A stretch of 50,660 nt of DNA from Cochliopodium minus (Eukaryota > Discosea > Himatismenida > Cochliopodiidae), in NCBI GenBank assembly GCA_024220525.1, contig JAMYWO010000074.1, positions 1-50,660 of the forward strand. Reading direction: 5' to 3'. This document shows positions 14,940-24,647 of the stretch, piece by piece; position 1 is the stretch's first letter; each line of letters opens with the position of its first letter. Both the position numbers and the translations under genes were made by a program. The notes beneath the pieces are model-generated. The model did no database searches and was not told the origin of the DNA. It saw only the letters and a program-made list of their open reading frames with translations.

Positions 14940-17900
14940 ATGGACCCAAAAAAATCAATACCTTTAATTGCAGAATTGAATAATCATTTGAATTCAAGCA
15001 ACAATAATCTTCAACAAAAGAATTCTCCACCAAATAAATCCTATATGAATCAATTTCAACCAACATCTCCACCAAATAGAAAAATTTCCATGAATATGTT
15101 GAATAATAAAATAAATCAAAGCAATAATAATCACAATAATGAACCAATTGTGAGATCATCAAATGAAAATGTGAATTTATCAGTTGGAGATTGGTCATTG
15201 GGAGAATTCTCAATAATATTAAAGGATAAAGAATTTTCACCACTTAGCCCAAAAAACAAAAACATTGCAAAGAGAGATGATGGTATAAAATGATATTTTT
15301 CTATGAAAGAGATGTTTTGTTAAATATTTTTCTTTATAAAAAGAACTATCTTTATTGATATATTTTATGGGAAATTTCACAACATCCGAACCCACAGCAT
15401 ATAGATTTCCAGAGATGGGAAACAAAAATGTTATTCAAGTTGCAGCAGGAGGAAATTTTTTCTTATTATTGACCGATAAATGTGAAGTGTTTTCTTTTGG
15501 TGATAATAGGTAAGTCAAAATTCTAAATTAATTCGAATTTTTTTGGTGAATTTATTCATTTTTGATGAAAGATTTGGTAACATTCGACAAAAGTATTGAA
15601 ATATTTGTATTAAATTTCTTCCCAAACAATAATAAAGGTCAATTGGGTAAGAAATCAAAGATTGAAAAAGTCTTTTCTTTTTATTTAATTTTATATAGGG
15701 ACCGGAGAAAACATGAGAGAAATAACCACACCTCAACAAGTTACATTATTGGAAAACTATGAAATTACAAAGATATCTGCGGGATTCACTCAATCCGCAG
15801 CTATTGATAAAAATGGGGTAAATATACATTGATAATTTAATTCATATTTGAAAATTAAGATTGTAAATAGACTCTCTTTTTATGGGGATCATCAGAATTC
15901 GATAAACCAAGCAACATCCCTGTAGATCAAACAACATTACTCAAAGATGATATAGGAACAGAGGGAACCTTTAGAATAAAAGATATATCGCTTGGAAGAA
16001 ATCACATACTTGCGTTAACCAACAAAAAACAACTTTTGACGTGGGGATTCAACCAAAACTATGCTTTAGGAAATAATAAATCAGCTGGCCAAGTAAAATT
16101 CAAACCAGAAATCTTAGTATTTAGTGATGCTGTCAATGGTATCAGTGCAGGAGATTGTAACAGTGCTATTGTTACTTCTAAGGGAGAAATTTACTTTTGG
16201 GGGAAGAGTTTATACAAGAGAAATGAAGAGTCCAACGATCCTGTTCTCAAGAGAAAGCATTCCAAAAGCTTGCTTGAGATACCTTCTCCAAAAAAATTGA
16301 AAATTCCCAAAAAGGATAAACTCATAAAAGTCGTTTTGGGTATTTTTTTTTTAAAATATTAAAGGCTACTTTGTAAATATTTTTTTTAGGATCAAGACAC
16401 TTGCTTGCTTTATCTTCAACTGGTAATGTTTATGCAATGGGTGGTAAATATACGTGATAATTTCATTAAATTATTTATTGGATATTATTTTTAAAAAGAC
16501 AATAAACATGCTCAGGTAGGTAACGGAACTCTCGAGCCAGTAGAATCTCTAGAAAACATAACAAACAACATCAGTAAAGATGAAAAAACAAACATTGTCG
16601 ATATTGCAGCGGGAACGTACCATTCTGTTGCGCTAACGGGTATTTTAATTTTTTTTTATTGTAACAGTTTTTCAAACAAAATATTATATTTATTTGAAGA
16701 TGGAGGACATGTTTTTGTTTGGGGAAGAGACATTATGAAAGGAAATAGAATTCCAATTCAAAAACCAATGATTGTTGAAAAATTGCAGTCTTTGAACATT
16801 TTCATAGATCAGGTTACTTGTGGTAGTGATTGTATTTTATCTGTTGTTGGACTGAAGAATTTTGAGAAATTAAAATTCATTTCATTTGATCCTATTGTAG
16901 TTTATTCAGGTACTCTGGATGCTCTTATAGATTGGTTGATTCACCCGAGAAGATGCGCTCTTATATTCACTGTAGATGACTATCTCGAAAATCTTTTGAT
17001 TACTTATCTTACATTTTCTAATTCACTAGAATTGTTTGCTCTTCTCACTAAAAAACTTATGGAAGCAGAAATAGAGAAGAACAACTTTAAGATAAAAAGA
17101 ATCTTGAAAACGCTCCAAGAATGGCTCAAAATAAGAGAAACTGGTTTGCTTACTGAGTTTGACAATCCCCAATTTGCTTCTGCTGTTCAAACATTCATCG
17201 AGAAAATTCAGACAAAATATCCTGGAGCAAAAAAATTGAAAACCCTCTTAAACAACAGATATCCTAGACCTGTCATCCCACCAAATAAAGATATAAATGT
17301 AACCTTAAATAGTATCATTGAGTGTGGTGCCCAATCTTTAGCAGAACAGTTAACGGGTAAAAAAATTGTTTTAATTTTTAATTTGAAAAATAATTTTTTT
17401 TTTTTTTTATTTAGCTGCTGATAGTATCTATTTTTCTCTTCTCACTAGAATAGAATTTCTAGATACTAATTGGAGCAAGAAAAACAAGGAAGAGTTAGCT
17501 CCCAACATTGTGATAGCTACCGATCACTTTAACAGGGTTTGTAATTGGATTAAAACAGTGATAGTTTGTTCTACTACCGAAGACAGACACGTCAGGGTTT
17601 CTTTTTTTATTCAAGTTCTCAACGAACTCATAAAATTGAACAATTATTCTTCTGCTGTTGCAGTTTACGCTGCTATGAATGCTGTAATTGTCATTTTTTT
17701 TAATATTTTATTTCTTTTTAAATTGTAATTTAGGTACCTGTATATAAACTTTTGAGCACAGGTTCTCTTATCAAATATACTGAAGAAGAAAAGAAAAGTT
17801 TAAAAACCATCGAAACATCCATTTTCACCAAGAACGGTTCCATTTACAGAGGATGGGTAAAAAGTGCAATTCAAGAGGGAAGACCTTTGATTCCATATCT

Positions 17901-20371
17901 TGGTATCACACTCACTGACATCACCTTTGAAGAGAACAAAAAGAACACAATAGATGGTCTCATAAATTTTCTTAAAAGAGAAGCAATTGCGCGACATATC
18001 AAGATGATCTTGAGCCTTCAAAAATTGTTAAAGTGTTATAATATCCAAAGTTTTGTTCAACCTAGTGTTCAAGTTTTTATTCATCATCAATTGCCAATAA
18101 TTGAAGACATCATGCTTGACAAGATTTCTCAAAAAGCTAAAAACAATGTTCCTTTAAATAAAACAGAGTTAAGTTTTAAATTTGATCCAAGCTACAGTTA
18201 ACATTCATTTTTTTAATTTTTTTATCAATTTTAAATTTTCTTTTTTTCAAAGATTATGAAACAACTGGTAAACCATTTGGAATATTTTTAATTTTTCAAT
18301 AATTTTTCTTTTCAATAGAACGAAGTTCATCGAGTAAGAATTTACATTGTTTTCATACTTTAATTAATATTTTTAATACAAAAAAGATTTGCTTGAAAAA
18401 CCTCCATTAAGTAATCCCTTTTTATAATTTTCTTTGAAAAAAATATTAACTTTGAATAAATTAAAAGCTGAGAGAAAGGAAAGAAGCTCTTCAAGTAAAA
18501 ATATAATTTTATTTAATTATCAGATTATTTTAAATTTAAAATAAAATTTATTTGATAAAATTTTTTAGATTTGTTACAAGAAAAGGAAAAGAGTCTCACG
18601 AGTAACAAAAAAAATATCTTAAAATTTTATCTTTAATAACTCCATATTATTTTATTGTAGGAATAGAAATACCAGAAAAGGAGCTCAAGTCACCTCCAAG
18701 TTTGAAAAAAAAAAAATGATTACTTTTTTAAATTTTTATTTATATTAATCTTAGATGAAAGACAAAGGATCCTTTCTCCCAAAAGTAAATATCAAAATTT
18801 TTCAATTTATTTTCAAAATAATCGTTTTTTTTTAAAATAAAAATAACAAGAAAATGAAAGAGATCCAAATAAAGAAGATATTGAAGAGAACCAAGTTAGG
18901 AAAAATTCACTTCCCATATCAGAAGAGGAGATATCTATTTTTGAAAACGTTTCAGAGCTTACTTTTTGGGACAACATTAAATTGCTCAATGATTCTTCAA
19001 GAAAGATACTTTCCAAAAGCAACATCTCTTCTTATTTGAAGAAAATATTGAGCATGTTAGGTTCTGATATTTTGCTTGTGAAGTACAAAGACTCCAAAAT
19101 TCCCTACAAGAAGATGTTCAATTTTAGCGAGGCTTTGAAGAACATTGTAAAGTTTTTCATCAAAACTGGTTTGTTGGATGAAGAAAATAATTTCAATTTG
19201 TACAAAAAACTTTTATTGGTAAAATATGACTTTTTAATAGCCTTTTTTCATTTAATTTATTATTTTTAAAGACTACACTTCTTCCAAGCAGCCCAGTGGA
19301 TATGTTGACCCAGATATCCAAGATGATAGGAAGCTCACCAACAGAATACAAAAATCAAATGTGTGACTCTTTCGTCAACATGCTTGCTTCATACAGGAAC
19401 TTCTACGACATTTCACTAAACCCTAAAAGTGAGAAAGAGATGGGAAAAGAAGCATCAGAAATGGTCGAATTTATAAAGAATAAACTCGAATTGTTCCCTT
19501 CTTTGATTGACCCTCAAAGAGTCATTTATTTACACAATTTGTATGATAGCACCAATGTTGATCTGAATTCTGAAATTAGTAGTTCCATCGAAAAGTTTTT
19601 TGTCAGTGCCAAACAAAGCGGCGAGAGTGTCGAGAAAGAAAATTATTCTCAACAATTTGAATTTTTATCTCAAAGAGAAGCTAAACTACTCAAAAAATTG
19701 GAAAGTATCCGCAAACAAAAATTGGGTAAACTTTATTTTTAAATCATTTCTTTTGTTTTTTTTTTAAATTAATTTTTATACTTAGAAATACAACAGAAAA
19801 TGTCTTCATCTGTTCCTTCTAATTCTCCTCCCAAAGGATCTTTTTTGAACAACTTGGGAACTTCTCCTCTCTTTAACAAAGAAGTTGGTGTTTCTTCCAA
19901 TCTCCAACATTTGGCTTCCAACTTGAAGAATCAGTATAATCTTTTGCTCGAAAATTCTTTTCTGCAACACCAAAAGAACATGGAAAATCAGTTGTCAACT
20001 GTTGTATCTGTAAATAGGTAACCATATCTATTTTATTTTCTTTTTTATAACGTTTATTTTGATCGAAAAGATGGATTACTGAAATGTTGGAAAACTTTAT
20101 TCTTATTTTGAACATGTTGAAAGAAGATTTGCTACTATCTCTTGTTTTGTTTGAAAAGTCTAAGAGATCTTCCCGAAATTCATATCTTCAACTTTCCCTT
20201 TCGAGCTACGAAGAGAAGATGAATCATTTTGAGACTGTCAATCAGGTTTTTGAAAAGTTCATGAAATATCTTCCCATGATAGGAAACAATGACATTTTGG
20301 AAGAAAAGCAAGACATTTTTGATAAAATCAATCTATTAAGATTGGAGATAAAGAAAATACATTTGAAATGA
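14940..20371 (+). CDS. RCC1-repeat RasGEF protein, 21 exons
   Basis: Exons: 14940-15282, 15344-15509, 15594-15646, 15699-15817, 15871-16339, 16390-16443, 16499-16639, 16700-17356, 17415-17683, 17734-18196, seven micro-exons (18253-18784), 18851-19218, 19272-19725, 19786-20017, 20071-20371; 1423 aa. Residues 1-115 are Asn/Ser-rich. RCC1 beta-propeller blades follow (VFSFGDN, GQLGTGEN, FLWGSS, LLTWGFN, IYFWGK, VFVWGRD) to about 510, then a RasGEF N-terminal module (GTLDALIDWLIHP) and a CDC25/RasGEF catalytic domain (about 665-905: FNRVCNWIKTVIV, AVYAAMNA, PYLGITLTDI). The tail is Ser/Glu-rich, then helical and coiled-coil. It should load GTP on a Ras protein. The third exon is the weakest; the TAA at 18199-18201 would be an alternative end. 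Confidence 0.85.
18253..18784 (+). other. Cluster of seven symmetric phase-1 micro-exons
   Basis: Inside the RCC1-RasGEF gene: 18253-18267, 18319-18333, 18387-18410, 18468-18494, 18569-18601, 18661-18699, 18755-18784 (15, 15, 24, 27, 33, 39 and 30 nt). Each has an AG before it and GT after it. Each length is a multiple of three and each begins and ends in phase 1. Their sum encodes a Ser/Lys/Glu-rich linker with two RSSSN-like motifs. The frame runs unbroken from the RasGEF exon into the exon at 18851. Confidence 0.75.
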
Positions 20372-20451
20372 TTAAATTTTTAAAAAATTCATCCACTTGA
20401 TGTTTGTATTATAATGATTAAATTAACATGTTTTGATTTGAATAAAAAAAA

Positions 20452-21531
20452 ATGCTTTTCAAATCTTCAAAAAATAAAAAATTTGTTTTGAATAAATGTT
20501 TGGTAAGGTATATGCATTCGAAAATAACCAATTTCAAAGTGAGCAATAATTTGGAAGTTTCAATAATTCCTCAATGGAAAGATAATTATGCATATATTTT
20601 TGTTGATAAATCTAGCAATGAATCTGCATGTGTAGATGTATACGCTGATATTAAAATATAAATTTTAATTGATCAGAATATATTTCAAATAAAAGGTTAT
20701 AGAGCCACAATTGATAATAAATCACTGCAAAGATAAAGGATACAAATTGAAAAATTTATTTAGTACACATCATCACAATGACCATGTGTATGGAAATAAA
20801 GTAAATAAAAAGATTAATACAAAAATTAAAAATTGAATTCTATTTACCTAAGCAAATCAAAGAAGAAATAAAAGAATTGAAGATAGTAGGTTATGACGAT
20901 AGAATTCCTTTCATTACCGACTACATGAAAGATGGGGACAAAACAAAGATTGGATCATTAAATGTAGAATCAATATTTGTACCATGTCACACCTCGGGTC
21001 ACTGTAAAAATAAATTTTTTTTGAAAAAAGAATTTTATAAAAATTTTAAAAGTAATTTATAGGGTTTGGGAGGATAATTCTTTGTTTAGTGCTTTATTTT
21101 CTGGAGACACTTTGTTTGTTGCTGGTATGGGAAGGTTTTTTGAGGGGACTGCTAAAGACGCTCATAGTGCATTGGAGAAAATAAAGAAAATACCTGACAA
21201 TAATTATATTTTTTGTGGACATGAATACACTGAAAGTAATTTATTATTCGCAAAATCTGTGGGTAAACAAGAAATAATTTTTTGATAAAAAATAATTTAT
21301 TTTTATAAAGAACCTGAGAATACTGATATAACTAAAAAATTGGATTGGACAATAGGAAAAAGAAAGCTTGGTGAACCAACTATCCCAAGTCTTTTATCTG
21401 AAGAAATACTGTATAACCCTTTTATGAGGTATGATGTCCAATCTGTTTCTGATTATGCTGGGTCTCCTTTGGATGATCCTGTTTCTATTTTGGCAGTATT
21501 GAGAGAAAGGAAGAATAATTTCAAAGTATGA
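20452..21531 (+). CDS. HAGH: Glyoxalase II (hydroxyacylglutathione hydrolase)
   Basis: Hydrolyses S-lactoylglutathione to lactate and glutathione. Five exons (20452-20637, 20696-20800, 20853-21003, 21053-21262, 21311-21531) give 290 aa. Metallo-beta-lactamase metal motifs: THHHNDH, PCHTSGH (third His), FSGDTLFVAGMGRFFEGTA (bridging Asp) and CGHEYTESN. The C-terminal GEPTIPSLLSEEILYNPFMR is the glutathione-binding helical part. A first methionine gives a basic, mitochondrial-like leader of about 20 residues; a second in-frame methionine at 20512 (MHSK) would give a cytosolic form, as known for animal HAGH. Only 44 bp separate its stop from the convergent zinc-module gene. Confidence 0.93.
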
Positions 21532-21575
21532 AAGATTAAATATATTTATTCTATTTACTTTTTATTTTAAAAATT

Positions 21576-22700
21576 TCATTTAATCAGATATTTTTCCTTT
21601 TGGTTTTGTAGTTTTTTTTTTTTTTTGAGTAGGCATTCGTCACATGTTTTCTTTTTTTTCAAAAATTTGGATGGATTATCAATACTGTTATTTTTACAAT
21701 TATAACACTTTCCTTCTTTCACTTTTTCATTGGATTCTTTTTTTGATTTGTCGAGACAATCGTCACAAGTTTTATTTTTTCCTCTGAACTTCAATGGATG
21801 CTCGTCTCTTTTTTTTGAACAACGTTGGCATTTTCCTTCTGTGGTTCTTTTCTTAAAAGATTTAGATCTCTTGTTTATACACTTGTCACAAGATTTGTTC
21901 TCACCTCTAAATAAACTGGGATTATCCTTTCTGCTGTTTTTACAATAAATGCAGGTTACATCTTTTGTTCTTTCTTTTTGTTTCTCCTCACGATCTATGC
22001 AAGCTTTTAAACCAACAGCGTTTAATGTTTTATTAGTGATATTTTTTATTTTTTCTTTTTATTTATTTAATTTTTAAATTAATTAAATTCAATAAATTGA
22101 AGGAGTTTTCTTTTACGTTGGACTTTCTCGTAAAATATTTTTTTATTTCCTATCAACTTGTTTTGATCAATCCCATTACTTTTCCCTGAACCATTATTCT
22201 TTTTTGCTTTTCTATTGATCATTTCTGCGGGATGTTCTTTCCTTTTTTAGTTCTTTCCTCTGATGTGGATAGTATTCGATCTTCTGTATTATTTAAATTG
22301 ATTGTGCCGATTTGTTTATATGCTCCTTCTGATATCATGACATTTTTTTGGGAGCTTGTAATTTCATTTTGAATCTTGTCTTTCTAATTGAAAGTTGATA
22401 AGTAAATCAATTTATTTTGCCATAATAGTATTCAAAATTGGCCTCACTTCGATGATATATTGATTATATTCAAAAGAATTTTCATAATACTCTTCACTAA
22501 TGAAGTTATATTGTTGAATATCAAAAGAATTACAAAATCGATTTCTTCCAAATAGAGAATTTGGCTGTTAATTGTATTTCAATATTGTAATGATGAAATA
22601 TATTTAATGGAATTACTGGTTCTAAATTAAAATTTGATTGTTGGTAGGGTTGAAAAATGTTTAATGTTAAATCTTCCATGAATTCTTCATATGTTTGCAT
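21576..22700 (-). pseudogene. Three-module CxxC zinc protein, reading frame broken twice
   Basis: Not a family I recognise. The last exon (21576-22054) encodes three tandem modules of the form CxxC, 17-20 residues with a conserved Asp/Glu-x-P and Phe, then CxxC, each followed by a Lys-rich stretch (CIYCKN, CDKCINK; CQRCSKK, CDDCLDK; CYNCKNN, CDECLLK). Upstream, coding-like segments at 22117-22383 and 22448-22700 join through plausible introns. The frame slips once near 22570 and once in an A-run (T-run on plus) near 22245. Either base-call errors in homopolymers or a young pseudogene would explain this. A basic NINRKAKKNN-like patch suggests a nuclear protein. The zinc exon itself is intact. 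Confidence 0.55.
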
Positions 22701-22974
22701 TTTTATTTTTCAATAGAATTAATCTCATGTATATTCAATGTATTCACTCTCGCCTTTATTTTATTACTTATATTTTAATAAAAAAAAAAATGAAGAGAGA
22801 ATTTTCAAATTTGGTAAAAAATATATTGAAAATTATTAAAGAAAAACTTCAACAAATATTCATGGAAGGAGAGGTAGAACTATGAAAATAATAATAAATC
22901 ACTAAGTAAAAATTTACATTTATCCCATTTAAACAATATAATTGTTATTTTTTCATTTAAAAACAAAAAAAAAA

Positions 22975-23045
22975 GCCTCTTTAGTTTAGTGGTAGAATAC
23001 CAGCTTAGGGTGCGGGTGGCGGCAGTTCAATTCTGCCAAGAGGTC
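22975..23045 (+). tRNA. tRNA-Pro (AGG)
   Basis: 71 nt cloverleaf. Acceptor GCCTCTT pairs with AAGAGGT (first pair G-U). The anticodon loop TTAGGGT gives anticodon AGG and has the typical proline-tRNA surroundings. T arm GGCAG/CTGCC with loop TTCAATT. The anticodon stem has one A-G mismatch. CCA is not encoded; a T-run follows directly, as a Pol III terminator. Confidence 0.93.
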
Positions 23046-23856
23046 GATTTTTTTTTCAATTAGTTAAAAAACAAAAGAATTTAATTCAGCTCCTTCTATG
23101 TCCCACCAGGAATAAGATGAAAGCAGTTAAAAGCTGCAAATCAAATCCATATTTTTTAATTTTGTTTCCAAAAAGAAATAAGCAAAAGAGAATATACTGA
23201 AAAAAAATTGCAGCATTCCACATCATAATCTAAATTTCGTTGCTGATACTCCATTAGGTGTCTCTGGTTATTTTTTTAAAATCTCACATATCAATTTCTG
23301 TGTCAGACTCAAAAATGCTTCAATTTTTTATATTTTCTTTTTGTGAATATAACAAAGAGCATTTCATTATGATTTTAAAAATGTACCATATATTAATTAA
23401 AGTGGAGATACAATATTGTATAATAAGATTTATGAATTTTATTGAACAAATAACGTTATATTTGAAGTATAACCATTGAACAATAAAGAATTATAGAGAT
23501 TATCCATTAATTATAGATTTTACCTCTCATTAGAATTTATTTTGTGATTTTTTTTCTTTGTTTTTCCATCATAACGAAAAAACCAACAGATTTTTGATAT
23601 AGTTCAGTTGCGTAGAGAATACCACATTCTAATAAAGTATAATCTTTCTTCTTAATTTCAAAGCAGAACAATATCACTTATATTTTTTTGCATATAAAAA
23701 TATAAAAAAAATGTTTATTTCAATCTAACAATAAATTTTAAAAATAGTATGATATTCAAGAGTTTCTCAACTCTATAAAATTTAATGATGGATAATTTGA
23801 TAAATTATATAAAAAAGGTATTAGTATTATTATCATGCTATTTTAATAAATAAAAA
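23046..23856. other. AT-rich spacer between tRNA genes with short coding-like fragments
   Basis: No intact gene seen. A plus-strand open stretch at about 23219-23354 (starting IPHHNLNFVADTPLG) has no ATG. A minus-strand open stretch at about 23546-23684 ends in MEKQRKKITK and also lacks a start. Both have protein-like composition against an AT-rich background and could be exons of unrecognised genes or old remnants. A higher-GC patch at 23083-23140 is unexplained. Confidence 0.4.
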
Positions 23857-23929
23857 GGGCGTTTAGCTCAAATGGTAGAGCGGTTGCTTAGCGTGCATCA
23901 GGTAATGGGATCGATACCCATAACGTCCT
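23857..23929 (+). tRNA. tRNA-Ala (AGC)
   Basis: 73 nt cloverleaf. Acceptor GGGCGTT pairs with AACGTCC and contains the G3-U70 wobble that marks alanine tRNAs. D arm GCTC/GAGC. The anticodon loop TTAGCGT gives AGC. T arm TGGGA/ACCCA with loop TCGAT. The discriminator base reads T, which is unusual for alanine. A T-run follows as a Pol III terminator. Confidence 0.93.
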
Positions 23930-24435
23930 ATAATTTTTTTTTTTCAAAAGCTTATCCTATATTGATTGGAAATTGTAAAGTGTTTCGGATGATATTAAAT
24001 GAATAATTTTGTTCATTTATTGTATTAAGAATTTATAAAAAAACTGTTCCAGATATTGGAGATATTAATAAATGAATTAAAAATTAATCAGGAATTATGA
24101 ACTGGAGATGAATTATTGATCTATTCATCTCATAATCCATTTTTCATTCTATAATTATAAAGATTTCGTTTTGATTAGTTAAAATTGTTGAATTCTTCAG
24201 TAATCTCATTATCAAGGTAAATACATTTCATTTTTTTAGTTCATTCTTATTTGTAAATATTTTCTTTTAATTAATTATCTCTTAAAATATTCTCTTTTAA
24301 AATAAGTATTAATAGAATTATTGAAGAGATAGAATCTCAATTAAAGAATTAGAGTGGTAAATATAATTTTTTTTTCTTTTATCTCTAAATATTCTTTAAG
24401 TTAATGAATCAAAGAATAAAAAATCAATTTCAAAT
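23930..24435. other. AT-rich spacer
   Basis: Between tRNA-Ala and the end of block A. I see no gene, RNA or repeat here. Confidence 0.5.
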
Positions 24436-24496
24436 TCATCGAAAAGCAGAGATATCTTCGGATTTTTTCAGAGATTTGACGAATTTCGAGGTGTAT
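24436..24496 (-). CDS. Possible last exon of an unknown gene at end of block A
   Basis: A small GC-richer patch. On the minus strand an acceptor (TTTGTGAG) is followed by an open frame reading YTSKFVKSLKKSEDISAFR and a TGA stop. The rest of the gene would lie to the right of block A, beyond the N at 24522. It does not match the C-terminus of the kelch kinases. Too short to identify. Confidence 0.3.
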
Positions 24497-24521
24497 CTCA
24501 CAAAGAATAGCAAAACAATAA

Positions 24522-24522
24522 N
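24522..24522. other. Single N: contig join A/B
   Basis: One unknown base between non-repetitive sequence (left) and a (AAAAATA)n repeat (right). The kinase gene to the right loses its downstream exons here, so this is a real break and not just an ambiguous base. Confidence 0.8.
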
Positions 24523-24552
24523 ATAAAAAATAAAAAATAAAAAATAAAAAAT

Positions 24553-24584
<32 letters not shown>

Positions 24585-24640
24585 TAAAAATAAAAAATTA
24601 AAAAATAAAAAATAATAAAAAATTAAATTAAATATAAAAT
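24523..24640. repeat. (AAAAATA)n simple repeat
   Basis: 7-base A-rich tandem repeat in the intron after the P-loop exon of the kelch kinase. The same unit ends block C at 50660. Confidence 0.9.
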
Positions 24641-24647
24641 AAAATAC

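Noticed and set aside
17734-18201. RCC1-RasGEF gene ending at the TAA at 18201
   Set aside because: Possible, but the frame continues in phase through seven micro-exons and four larger exons that otherwise have no start of their own. Kept as the alternative end.
23083-23200. C/D-box snoRNA candidate downstream of tRNA-Pro
   Set aside because: A weak C-box-like AGATGAA is present but no good D box, terminal stem or guide region could be placed.
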